This document shows positions 8,764 through 17,776 of a stretch of DNA of 62,474 bases, piece after piece. Source of the stretch: Granulosicoccus sp. GTDB taxonomy: Bacteria; Pseudomonadota; Gammaproteobacteria; Granulosicoccales; Granulosicoccaceae. Below the pieces are notes generated by a model, which made no database searches, was not told the origin of the DNA, and saw only the letters and a list, made by a program, of their open reading frames with translations. Every line of letters starts with the position of its first letter. Within the stretch, counting starts at the first letter, position 1. The stretch lies in contig JALZUD010000069.1 of the NCBI GenBank assembly GCA_023301725.1, positions 1 through 62,474 of the forward strand. The letters are read 5' to 3'. The translations under genes and the position numbers were made by a program.

Positions 8764-9308
8764 CGGCTTTACATTTGGTGTGCCTGAAAATAGTGTGCCT
8801 GAAAAAATCCCGACCTCGGGGCGGTTAACTGCTGATTTTTTCCAGCTCGATTGTCTGATGTTTAGATCATTGTGGTTCTCTTTTTAAAAACTACTCTTCC
8901 ATTTTTTCGCCCGGTTTGAGCGACTCAGGCAGCACTAGGGATTCCTAGGGTTTGTCTGCAGGAACTAAGACCACGTCCCTTTGTCCATAACAATACGTCG
9001 GAGGCGACCCGTGCACTCCAAGGGGGCGATCCACTAATTCTGTGAATGCCATCTGCCCTCGAGGTGGGATAGGATTTCGCCGATCCCTCTGTTGTGGAGG
9101 TGCGAGTTTCAGCGGTAATCAAATACGTCTTGTCGTCATCGGATTAACCGAGCCGATTTTCACAAGCACTGCAGATAGTCGGCAACCGTCAGGCGGTGCA
9201 TCTACACGTCTTTGCCAGAGTAAGAGAACCAGTTGTTGTCATAGATACGTAAGCATATGAGATGGTCTCTACCTACCAGATACCTTTTGACCTAGAGCTT
9301 TTTAGAAT
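8764..9308. other. Gene-free stretch before the NRPS locus
   Basis: About 545 bp with no supported gene. The 13-mer GTGTGCCTGAAAA occurs twice close together near 8778-8805, and a small CCCGA/TCGGG hairpin follows near 8809. Short frames on both strands (for example 9042-9260 plus and 8925-9122 minus) show no family features. The promoter of the dehydrogenase-NRPS operon should lie here, but I see no convincing -35/-10 pair and no riboswitch I recognise. Confidence 0.4.
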
Positions 9309-10565
9309 ATGACTCAATCAAGCCCAAGTTTGGTGCAAACTGCTCTGCCGCTAAATTCTGATTCGAGTTCGAGCGCCATAATCGATCACTGCAAACGTCT
9401 GTCGACAGGGTTCAGCGAACGTGCTGCACATTACGATGCCACACGAGAGTTCCCCGTAGAGAATTTTGAGGAACTTCGCGAAAGCGGTTTGCTTTCTCTT
9501 ATGGTTCCAAAAGACAAGGGCGGAATTGGTGCAGATTTTCTGACGTACACCAAAGCTTTAGAGCAACTCGCTATGGGAGATGCCTCTACTGCCCTGGCGT
9601 TTAATATGCATAACATCGCGGCTGGCACATTAGCAGAAGCGAAGGTCGGCGCTCTATCAGGAAAAAGAGGTGAAGTGCTTAACAATTTCAGAGATTGGGC
9701 ATTTAAGGAAATTGTTGAAAACCAAAAGCTCTTTGCTTCAGCAAACTCAGAGCCGGGTATCGGCGCACATTTTAGTAAGTTGAAGTCCACTTATCGCAAA
9801 ACCGACGAGGGATACATCATCAATGGACTCAAGTCGTGGGTGTCAATGTCTGGCTTTGCAGACTACTACGTCACCGCCGCGAAAAAAGAAGGTGCGAATG
9901 GTGAGTTTCCAGATCTTTCGTTTTTTGTGATAGAGGCCGAGAACCCGGGAATAGAAATCGAGGTCATCTGGGACACGCTTGGAATGCGAGCTACCAACAC
10001 AAACATGATGCACTTGAAAGACGTGTCTGTACCAACAAACCGCTTGTTTCTTGGTACACAAGGGCTCGGCATGCTGAAGCTGGTTAGAGAGCCACACTGG
10101 ACGATTGCAGGATACATTGGAGTTTATTTAGGTATATGCAGCGTCACATTCAATTTTATGACAAATTATTTGAAGAACAAAAACAAACCTGGCACACAGG
10201 AATCAGTTATCAGCAGTGAGCAAGTCCAGCATCAAGTTGGCGAGCTTGCGATAGCAATGGAGTCATGCCGAACTGTAGTTTACGATGCCGCCAGACAGGT
10301 AGACGAAAATCCGGGCACGATAGAAACCAATGAAGCGGTACATCGCTCAAAGTATCTAGTTGGAGAATTAGCGCCACATTTAGCCTCTCAGGCAATGCGA
10401 CTGTGTGGTGGAGCCACAATAGCCAAACGACTTCCTCTTGAAAGACACTACCGTGATGCGCGTTGTGGAGGGCTAATGCCGGCAACCAGTGACGAATGCG
10501 TGCTCTATGCGGGAAAATCGGCTCTGGGTTTCGATATGACTCGCATGTCGGAAACGTACTGGTAG
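9309..10565 (+). CDS. Acyl-CoA-dehydrogenase-like flavoprotein (candidate aminoacyl/prolyl-S-PCP dehydrogenase)
   Basis: A 418-residue member of the acyl-CoA dehydrogenase superfamily: an N-terminal helical domain (residues 20-130), a middle beta domain with LKSWVSMSGFADYY and WDTLGMRATNT, and a C-terminal four-helix domain. The catalytic Glu of the MCAD position (YEGTSE loop) is replaced (LMPATSDE near 389-396). Glu261 (REPHWTIAGYIG) instead falls where isovaleryl-CoA dehydrogenase and the prolyl-carrier-protein dehydrogenases keep their base. Prolyl-S-PCP dehydrogenases such as PltE/RedW oxidise carrier-bound proline to pyrrole. Next to a proline-type adenylation protein and a free carrier protein, that is the likeliest job here. 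An ordinary or desaturating acyl-thioester dehydrogenase remains possible. It lies 63 bp before the NRPS on the same strand. Confidence 0.75.
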   Translation: MTQSSPSLVQTALPLNSDSSSSAIIDHCKRLSTGFSERAAHYDATREFPVENFEELRESGLLSLMVPKDKGGIGADFLTYTKALEQLAMGDASTALAFNMHNIAAGTLAEAKVGALSGKRGEVLNNFRDWAFKEIVENQKLFASANSEPGIGAHFSKLKSTYRKTDEGYIINGLKSWVSMSGFADYYVTAAKKEGANGEFPDLSFFVIEAENPGIEIEVIWDTLGMRATNTNMMHLKDVSVPTNRLFLGTQGLGMLKLVREPHWTIAGYIGVYLGICSVTFNFMTNYLKNKNKPGTQESVISSEQVQHQVGELAIAMESCRTVVYDAARQVDENPGTIETNEAVHRSKYLVGELAPHLASQAMRLCGGATIAKRLPLERHYRDARCGGLMPATSDECVLYAGKSALGFDMTRMSETYW

Positions 10566-10628
10566 TCCCTCGTTCTATGTACTTGATGAATGCAACCCGA
10601 GCACAACGGTAACGGTGCACGTTAAGAG

Positions 10629-13600
10629 ATGAATATACAAAATGAAAGCGCAGACATTCTCTCTCCTAGAAGCACGCGTGCACAAGAGGGGTTATATGTC
10701 CTACATTGTATCAATCCTGAGAATCCGGCCTACAACGTCAGCTGCAATTTCAGATTCTCAGGGCAAATTAACACAACGGCTCTTGAGGCAAGCTTAAGAG
10801 CCATTGTAAATAGACATGAAACGCTAAGAACCAGCTTTCGACTTGAATCTGGCCGTCTTATACGGTTGATTCGCACAATTTCAACTACTGAAACGCAAGA
10901 CCAGTTTCAGCTGTTAAATCAGCAAACAATGCCTGCGCAGTTGTCTGCAGAACACCAACAAGATGTATTGAACACTCAAATAAATCAGCCATTCGATTTA
11001 CATGAGGCGCCTCTATTCAGATGTACCCTGTTTTCGATCGATGCTGGTAACGAACATTTATTTGTATTTGTGGCTCACCACAACATTTTTGATCACATAT
11101 CCAAGTCAATTTTCTACCAGGAGTTAAGTACATTTTACAATCATTTTGCGCACAACAAGGCACTAACGCTTGTACCGTTGGTGGATCAGTATTCACATTA
11201 TGTACATTTCTGTGAGGATCGCAGCCATGGCCCTGCTATTGCGAGACAACACAAATACTGGGCAAAAAAACTCAACGATAGTAAGCCAATAAACTTGCTG
11301 CTTGATCGTGATAGAGAATCTATGCCTACAAGCAAGGGTGTTCGGCTGGAAAAAACTTTGCCTAGTGATTTAGTCGTAGCTATGAGAGCCATTGCTCATG
11401 AACAGCAAGCGAGCTTTTTCATGGCGATGTTGTCAGTGTGCAAAATATTACTATCGTTATGGACTGGTGAAACTGATATCCCCGTTGGTACACACTATGC
11501 CGATAGACGCTCCCCGGGAGCTGATAAAATGATTGGTTTTTTGCTCAATACGCTGGTCTTACGAACCACATTAGATCATGAGCAAGATTTTCACGAAGTT
11601 CTCAAAGCCGTTCAGAAAACCTGTTTTAACGCCTATCGCTACTCTGACATAGCTTTCGAAGAACTTGTTGAAGAGCACCACGAGGAGCGAAACTATCAAC
11701 GCAATCCGTTCTTTGATGTACGCTTCTCACACCTTGTTGATCAAGAAAATGATTTGGATTTCGAAGGTATAGCAATAGAAAGTATCCAGCTGGAAAACTG
11801 TCGGGCTCGTTATGATCTAACTTTTACAATTCGTGAAAATGCGGGTCAGTGTTTTATACAAGTTGAATACCGTAGCTCACTTTTTGATAGTGCCAAAATA
11901 GATTGGCTGCTTAATCAATATATTTCGTTACTTAAAGCACTAGTAAAAAAACCAACAAAAAAACTAAAAAATCTAACGCTAATTGACGATGAGTTACGGC
12001 GCAAGCTCACTCTGGAATACAACAATACTACGCAGAAATTCCCAGCTGAAAAAACAATTAGTGAGCTCATAGATGACCGATGTGGGTCAGTACCAACAGC
12101 TACAGCACTTAGATGCGAAGGTGCACAGCTAACCTATTGCCAGCTGGATGCACGCTCTAATCAGTTAGCTTGTTTTCTGCAACAGTCAGGGGTTAAGACT
12201 GGCGACGTGGTCGCAATTTGCTTACATCGATCCCTTGATTTGGTCATTGCAGCACTGGCTATTCTTAAAATTGGGGCAGCCTACCTGCCTATCGACCACG
12301 AATATCCTGATAGTCGCATCACTCATATGATGAGCGACTCGGAAACTCGCTATTTGATTTGTCATTCGGAGATAGTAAAGCGTTTTCCCAATACTGGCGC
12401 TAAGGTTCTTGCACTCGATGAGCTTCAAGCTGAAATTGAAAATTTAAGTGAAATGGCCCTTCCTAGGCCAGAGGGGCACAGCTGTGATAGCACGGCTTAT
12501 CTCATTTATACATCTGGTTCCACGGGTAAACCAAAAGGCGTTTCAGTCAGCCACAAAAATGTAGTTAATTTTCTTTGTAGTATGCAAAAGCAACCCGGTC
12601 TTACTGAAAATGATCGCCTGCTTGCGGTTACTACCTTATCGTTTGACATAGCGGTACTTGAAATATGGCTTCCCTTGTTTTGCGGTGCTACCTGTGTTTT
12701 GGCCTCTCGTAATGATGCAATTGATGGGGAGCGTCTGTCGCAGCTTTTGATGAGTGAAAAGATAACTGCTATGCAAGCCACTCCAGTAACGTGGCGAATG
12801 CTTATTAATAGTGGATGGTGTGGTAACGCATCACTCAAGGGCTTGTGCGGTGGGGAAGCTATGCCACCTGACCTAGCTAACGAACTTCGTGTGCGAACCG
12901 GTGAGCTGTGGAATATGTACGGCCCAACGGAGACGACCGTTTGGTCGAGTTGTTACCAAGTGACCAAGGCGGAGTCTCGTATCCCCATTGGCAAGCCCAT
13001 TGACAACACCACATTATATATCTTAGACAAGCACAAACAACTCGTGTGTCCGGGAAGGGTGGGGGAGTTGTATGTCGGCGGTACAGGAGTGACGCTTGGG
13101 TATCTAGGGCGAGAAGCGCTAACCCGAGAAAAATACACCCAAAATCCATTTCTCTGTGAAGGGTTGATGTATGCCACAGGAGATGCGGCAAGGTATCGTT
13201 CCGATGGCAACATTGAATGCATTGGCAGGCTCGATAGTCAGGTAAAGGTGCGTGGACATCGCATTGAGTTGGGTGAAATTGAATTCCAAATGAATGCTCA
13301 CCCCGCTATAAAACAAGCTTTGGCTACTGTTCTTTTGGATCGTAACGGCGATCAGCGTTTAGTCGCCTGTTTTGAAACGGATGAACCTGCGAATGACATT
13401 ATTGATCAGCTACGCGACACTCTGAAACAGTCGTTACCTGCTTACATGGTTCCACAGAATCTGATCTATCTGGACGCACTACCGCTGACACCAAGCGGAA
13501 AGTTAGACAGGCAGTCAAAAAAAATATCATTATCAGAAGGTGTAAACACAACATCGACTTTGTTGGCAGCACAAACGCAGTTGGAAAAAGCGGTAGCTGA

Positions 13601-14621
13601 AATATGGGCAGAGGTATTGCAACTTGAAACGGTACCAGTGAATCAAACATTTTTTGATCTTGGTGGGCATTCGCTGCTCGCAATGCAAGTGTTGTCCAGA
13701 ATTCGAAGTGAATTGCGTATAAAAATTGACCCTGTCGCTATGGCATCAGGCACCATACGCGAGTTGCTGAAAGATTATGACGATGAAACTGTAGAACCTG
13801 TCAGCTTGTCAGGCAATCAGTCTGTTTCGCCAATGAAAACTTTTTTCTTTGCCAACGACGAGCTATATGCACGATTGCATGAGCCGTCGCAATCACGAAA
13901 CCCACGTGGCGCGGTACTGCTATGTAATTCGATATTTACCGAAGCCAATAACATTGCATGGGGATATCACCGGCTGGCCTCCTTGCTTGCTGCGGAAGGT
14001 TACTATGTTTTGCGATTTGACTATTTTGGATGTGGCAATTCCTGGGGTGAAGACGAAGACGGCAGTCCAGAGCGCTGGCAAAATGATATAGGCACTGCAG
14101 CCCAGAAGCTGATTGAAGTTTCTGGCTTTAGCAAATTGTCAGTTGTTGGCTTTCGTTACGGAGCAACTCTGGCCGCTTTCTTATCAAACGTGGCGGTTGA
14201 CAAGTTTATTCTGTGGGAGCCAGTTATCAGTAGCCGAGAGTATATTAAAGTATTTGAAAACCGTTACCTACATTTCATAGAGAATTCAAAAGGTCTCCAG
14301 AAAAACAGTGTCAATCAATCCGATTGTGAAGTTTTAGGCTTTCATTACACTGAAAGTGTTCGGCGCGATCTAGAGAAACTAGCTCTACTCGATGGCCCAC
14401 TTTTAACAAGCTGTGCAACTGTGCATCTAGTTATCAATCAACAAACTCCGCACTTCAAGGCATTAGCAGAAAATCTGAATCGAGTTGCCAGACGCTTAGT
14501 GTCTAAACAGGTTGATGACAATATATCGTCTATTCAAGATTACGACGATTTACTGGCTTGGTTGCCGGGTAAAAGTGTGTTTCACATAGTTAGAGGCATC
14601 ATGGATGAAGTAGATGCGTGA
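10629..14621 (+). CDS. NRPS module C-A(Gly)-PCP with C-terminal alpha/beta hydrolase-like domain
   Basis: 1330 residues. Condensation domain about 5-450: the active motif reads HHNIFDH near residue 150, keeping the second His and the Asp but with His for the usual Gly. Adenylation domain about 460-960: TSGSTGKPKG, MYGPTETTVW, YATGD, GRLDSQVKVRGHRIE and the Lys loop TPSGKLDR. By alignment to PheA the ten pocket residues read D-I-L-Q-L-G-M-V-W-K, close to the published glycine code (DILQLGLIWK). Carrier domain: GGHSLL with the phosphopantetheine Ser at residue 1015. Residues about 1080-1325 are an alpha/beta hydrolase resembling the hydrolases paired with exosortase-type loci; its nucleophile elbow is GFRYG with Arg1176 in place of Ser, so it is probably not a working thioesterase. 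No standard thioesterase domain is present. AAGAG precedes ATG 10629, and the stop overlaps the next gene. Confidence 0.9.
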   Translation: MNIQNESADILSPRSTRAQEGLYVLHCINPENPAYNVSCNFRFSGQINTTALEASLRAIVNRHETLRTSFRLESGRLIRLIRTISTTETQDQFQLLNQQTMPAQLSAEHQQDVLNTQINQPFDLHEAPLFRCTLFSIDAGNEHLFVFVAHHNIFDHISKSIFYQELSTFYNHFAHNKALTLVPLVDQYSHYVHFCEDRSHGPAIARQHKYWAKKLNDSKPINLLLDRDRESMPTSKGVRLEKTLPSDLVVAMRAIAHEQQASFFMAMLSVCKILLSLWTGETDIPVGTHYADRRSPGADKMIGFLLNTLVLRTTLDHEQDFHEVLKAVQKTCFNAYRYSDIAFEELVEEHHEERNYQRNPFFDVRFSHLVDQENDLDFEGIAIESIQLENCRARYDLTFTIRENAGQCFIQVEYRSSLFDSAKIDWLLNQYISLLKALVKKPTKKLKNLTLIDDELRRKLTLEYNNTTQKFPAEKTISELIDDRCGSVPTATALRCEGAQLTYCQLDARSNQLACFLQQSGVKTGDVVAICLHRSLDLVIAALAILKIGAAYLPIDHEYPDSRITHMMSDSETRYLICHSEIVKRFPNTGAKVLALDELQAEIENLSEMALPRPEGHSCDSTAYLIYTSGSTGKPKGVSVSHKNVVNFLCSMQKQPGLTENDRLLAVTTLSFDIAVLEIWLPLFCGATCVLASRNDAIDGERLSQLLMSEKITAMQATPVTWRMLINSGWCGNASLKGLCGGEAMPPDLANELRVRTGELWNMYGPTETTVWSSCYQVTKAESRIPIGKPIDNTTLYILDKHKQLVCPGRVGELYVGGTGVTLGYLGREALTREKYTQNPFLCEGLMYATGDAARYRSDGNIECIGRLDSQVKVRGHRIELGEIEFQMNAHPAIKQALATVLLDRNGDQRLVACFETDEPANDIIDQLRDTLKQSLPAYMVPQNLIYLDALPLTPSGKLDRQSKKISLSEGVNTTSTLLAAQTQLEKAVAEIWAEVLQLETVPVNQTFFDLGGHSLLAMQVLSRIRSELRIKIDPVAMASGTIRELLKDYDDETVEPVSLSGNQSVSPMKTFFFANDELYARLHEPSQSRNPRGAVLLCNSIFTEANNIAWGYHRLASLLAAEGYYVLRFDYFGCGNSWGEDEDGSPERWQNDIGTAAQKLIEVSGFSKLSVVGFRYGATLAAFLSNVAVDKFILWEPVISSREYIKVFENRYLHFIENSKGLQKNSVNQSDCEVLGFHYTESVRRDLEKLALLDGPLLTSCATVHLVINQQTPHFKALAENLNRVARRLVSKQVDDNISSIQDYDDLLAWLPGKSVFHIVRGIMDEVDA

Positions 14622-15483
14622 AATTGCTTGTAACTTTGGCACTCAGTCTGCCTTAGTCGGTGTTTACACTGATGCTAAAAAATTGGACCACGAATTGGCA
14701 AGACGCCCTGTCGTGTTATTGCTGAACTCTGGCTTGCTGCCTAACGTGGGTCCCTATCGCTTATACGTACGACTAGCCAGACACTTTAGTAGCATCGGAT
14801 TCAAGACCTTTCGCTTTGACATATCAGGAATTGGTGATAGTGAAAGGCGTAGTGACAGTCTTGCAAGAGACAAACAGCAAGTTGAAGATGTTAAAGCCGC
14901 AATGGATTATTTGGAAAGCCAGTTCAACGACAAGAAGTTCGTTGTAATGGGGATTTGTACAGGAGCTGACAATGCTCACAGAGCTATGCTAGCGGATACG
15001 CGTATCGTGGGCACCGTTGGTATTGATGGCTATTACTTTAAGACACCACGTTATTATTTTAATGAATTAGTCCATCGAAGGTTACCCAAGCTATTTAGAA
15101 AACGTGCTTGGAAGTCTAGGCTGTCTAACATAAGCGCTTATGTCAATAAAATCCGAAACAAAAGCTCGACACCAAACTTCGAATCAATCACTATTCCGTT
15201 CAGATGGACAGTACCTGATCGGAAAAGAACAGCGCTGGAATATCAAACATTCATTGACAGGGATGCAAGTAATCTATGTATTTTTACTGGAAGTTGGCCA
15301 TACAATTATAAAGATCAGCATGTCGATGCATTTCCTGAAATTACGTTTGGTGACAACATGCAGTTACTCTATCTGGAAGATGCAGACCACGTTTTCCCGT
15401 TGTCAAAAGATAGACAACTACTTACCGATTCGATATCAGCTTGGTTAGTGGATAGGTATGTTGTCCGGACTAACGGGAAATAA
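14614..15483 (+). CDS. Alpha/beta hydrolase with Cys at the nucleophile position
   Basis: A 289-residue alpha/beta hydrolase fold protein, similar in style to the hydrolases found in pairs near exosortase loci. The core strands LLLNSG and FRFDISGIGDS (oxyanion/D-x-x-G-x-G-x-S region) are followed by the nucleophile elbow MGICTGA, with Cys115 where Ser is usual. The probable catalytic His is His259 in DADHVF. Family knowledge suggests an esterase, thioesterase or acyltransferase; a Cys nucleophile favours thioester chemistry. It overlaps the NRPS stop by 8 bp, so it is translationally coupled to it. I infer that it releases or transfers the NRPS-bound product, complementing the degenerate hydrolase domain fused to the NRPS. 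Confidence 0.8.
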   Translation: MREIACNFGTQSALVGVYTDAKKLDHELARRPVVLLLNSGLLPNVGPYRLYVRLARHFSSIGFKTFRFDISGIGDSERRSDSLARDKQQVEDVKAAMDYLESQFNDKKFVVMGICTGADNAHRAMLADTRIVGTVGIDGYYFKTPRYYFNELVHRRLPKLFRKRAWKSRLSNISAYVNKIRNKSSTPNFESITIPFRWTVPDRKRTALEYQTFIDRDASNLCIFTGSWPYNYKDQHVDAFPEITFGDNMQLLYLEDADHVFPLSKDRQLLTDSISAWLVDRYVVRTNGK

Positions 15484-15549
15484 ATCAACAAACCAACCGA
15501 GATTTTCTGTCTTTGAAAACGCAGATTATCCAGTCCTCTCAACAGTTTC

Positions 15550-15825
15550 CTAGGCTCCATTCTCACTGCCAGATGCCACCATAGAATCTACAAAGCCGGC
15601 AAGTGAATTAATCGATGCGAAATATTGGAAGTCTAGATCGTCGTCATCTAGTTCGATTGAGAATTCTGCTTCCAACTTGGTGAACAGTTCGACCAGTTGG
15701 ATAGAATCAAGACTCAGATCATCAAACAATGACGACTCGTTGGAGACTTCATCAGCGGATAAACCCACGGCAACGTCGTTGCATATCAAATTGATAATGC
15801 GTTCTTGTGTGGTTAGTTGTGTCAT
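15550..15825 (-). CDS. Free-standing acyl/peptidyl carrier protein
   Basis: A 91-residue acidic four-helix carrier protein. The phosphopantetheine serine is in DLSLDSIQLVEL near residue 40. DSIQL is closer to acyl-carrier and PltL-type carriers than to the GGHS motif of modular NRPS carriers. It sits 29 bp after the adenylation gene on the same strand, so it is probably loaded by that enzyme, as PltF loads PltL in pyoluteorin biosynthesis. The locus is convergent with the NRPS-hydrolase operon. No phosphopantetheinyl transferase is in the window. Confidence 0.88.
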   Translation of the reverse strand: MTQLTTQERIINLICNDVAVGLSADEVSNESSLFDDLSLDSIQLVELFTKLEAEFSIELDDDDLDFQYFASINSLAGFVDSMVASGSENGA

Positions 15826-15854
15826 TTTGGGCTATGTATCACGTATGGATTTTT

Positions 15855-17387
15855 TTAATTGACAAGTCTTTCGAGTTGTAGCCGATCAATTTTCCCAGTA
15901 CCGTTGAGTGGTAGTGCTTCAAGAATATTGATTTGTCTTGGGACCATGTAGGGTGGCAAATTGTTTTTACAGTGTGCAAAAGCCTTTTTTCTAAAAACAT
16001 TGAATGCACTTTCATCATTGTGGGCTAGGTAGTTTTGCATGCTTACAAATGCGACTAATTCTTCGCCCCCTGATGCTAGTTTTTGGCGTTTAACGACTGC
16101 TGCTTGCGTTACATTTTCTAACTCTCGCAAGCACGATTCAATTTCACCTAGCTCTACTCGATACCCCCATATTTTTACCATTTTATCAAGCCTACCGTGG
16201 AAATTGAAAATACCATCTGTAGAAAGGCTGACCTGATCACCGGTAGCGTACGCTCGAGATTCTATATCGCGCGGATCATTTAAAAAATAATTAGCAGCTG
16301 AATCATCGTGAGCATGATATCCATTCATAACTGCTGGACCAGCAACGCAGAGCTCTCCAGTAGGTACATCGTTAGAGTCTACAGATTCATTGCGTAGAAA
16401 CAACAATGTATCAGGTAGAGCGTAACCAATAGGCATTGTTGCCACGTCTAATTTGTCAGGCACGCGATAAAAGCTACACACGTTTGTTTCTGTTGGGCCG
16501 TACAAATTACAATAGTCGATGTGTGCTGGTAGCAATTGTCTTAGCTGCTTGAATTGTGCAACGGGAAACTCTTCGCCAGCGAACAGCACGGTTTTTAGTG
16601 ATTCAAGGTTTCGATGGTCTAGCTTTCCGCGTTGCAAAAGCAATATCAATGTTGATGGCACTGCGTAAATAATACTAATTCTATGATGTTGTAAAAATTC
16701 TGATAAGCGAGCAGGAAAGACTTTAAGCTTCTCTGGCACAAGGTATAGAGTGGCTCCAGCTGCCAAGGTGGCAAACATATCAAAAGTTGTTAGGTCGAAC
16801 GTGAGTGGGGAAACGGAAGCTACTCGATCCTGATCGCCCATTGTGAACTCGGATTTTGCCCAATTTGGAAAGTGATAAGCGGCCCGGTGAGACACGCAAA
16901 CACCTTTAGGTGTACCGGTTGAGCCCGAGGTGTAGAGAATATAGGCCAACGATGTTTCCGCAACAGTGGGTGCTTTGTAGTTGCCAGATGATTTGTAGTG
17001 GATTGCTTCGCGCCATTGAGGCGTGCCTGTCATTAACGTGTTGTTTTTGTGTACGGGTAAACCCGACATATCAATGGACGACAATGCAAAGCTGAACTGA
17101 CTATCTTCACATATTTTTGATAGTCGCCCATCGGACCAGCTCTCACTGAGTGGTACATACGTGTTAGCTGATTTAAGTATCGCAATGATCGCAATTATTG
17201 CCTCAGAAGACTTCGGCATCAATACAGCAACACGATGCCCGTGCCCAAGCAAGCGATCGTTCAGCCAAGCACCCAGTGAGGTAGTGAGTTGATCTAACTC
17301 CTTGTAATTGAGTACTTGCTGTTCACTCCACAGCGCAATATTGTTTGGGTATCTGGCTACCGCCATACTAAAGTCATTAAGAATCAT
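15855..17387 (-). CDS. Free-standing adenylation protein, predicted L-proline specific
   Basis: A 510-residue stand-alone amino-acid adenylation enzyme: YTSGSTGTPKG (A3), NLYGPTETNVC (A5), YATGD (A7), GRLDKMVKIWGYRVELGEIE (A8) and GTGKIDR with the catalytic Lys (A10). Aligned to PheA, its pocket residues read D-L-F-Y-L-A-L-V-C-K. This differs by one residue from D-L-L-Y-L-A-L-V-C-K, the code I recall for the proline-activating enzymes of pyrrole pathways (PltF, RedM, CloN4). The expected reaction is proline plus ATP to prolyl-AMP, then loading onto the adjacent carrier protein. There is no condensation or carrier domain in the chain. It heads a two-gene minus-strand unit whose promoter should lie in 17388-17776. 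Confidence 0.88.
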   Translation of the reverse strand: MILNDFSMAVARYPNNIALWSEQQVLNYKELDQLTTSLGAWLNDRLLGHGHRVAVLMPKSSEAIIAIIAILKSANTYVPLSESWSDGRLSKICEDSQFSFALSSIDMSGLPVHKNNTLMTGTPQWREAIHYKSSGNYKAPTVAETSLAYILYTSGSTGTPKGVCVSHRAAYHFPNWAKSEFTMGDQDRVASVSPLTFDLTTFDMFATLAAGATLYLVPEKLKVFPARLSEFLQHHRISIIYAVPSTLILLLQRGKLDHRNLESLKTVLFAGEEFPVAQFKQLRQLLPAHIDYCNLYGPTETNVCSFYRVPDKLDVATMPIGYALPDTLLFLRNESVDSNDVPTGELCVAGPAVMNGYHAHDDSAANYFLNDPRDIESRAYATGDQVSLSTDGIFNFHGRLDKMVKIWGYRVELGEIESCLRELENVTQAAVVKRQKLASGGEELVAFVSMQNYLAHNDESAFNVFRKKAFAHCKNNLPPYMVPRQINILEALPLNGTGKIDRLQLERLVN

Positions 17388-17776
17388 GTAACTATATACG
17401 TTGGGTTCAACGATTTCAGCTCATTTAGAAGTATTGAACCAACAGGAATATTATGGCTAAAAACTGGCCTCGGGCAAGTACATGTCTGGCAGAGTTGAGA
17501 AATGTTCAGTTAATATGATTTAACACTTTGTGCACTCTATTTAACAACAATAGTGTGCCTCAAATCCATACGAATTTGGATCGACCATATACTGTAAAAG
17601 TTCAATATCTCAGATTGATATAACCGAACTATGCAGGGTGTGCCGACGTGTGTGCAGCAGGTTGGTGCGCAGGATGGACGTGAGTTGCAGCGTTAGTAGC
17701 GTACAAGTCATACACAACTCATACTGGCAATGCATAAAGGTAGAGAGGCGGTGTTTATGTTCACTCATTTGCCGTA
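17388..17776. other. Gene-free stretch upstream of the adenylation gene
   Basis: 389 AT-rich bp between two minus-strand genes. It should hold the promoter of the adenylation/carrier pair and the end of the glycosyltransferase transcript. I see no supported gene, no strong terminator and no unambiguous promoter. Confidence 0.35.

Noticed and set aside
8764..9308. Glycine or other riboswitch before the NRPS locus
   Set aside because: No recognisable riboswitch core or paired helices were seen; only a small hairpin and a repeated 13-mer.
11198..13683. Several minus-strand frames of 64-110 codons inside the NRPS gene
   Set aside because: All lie antisense to continuous C-A-PCP domain sequence.
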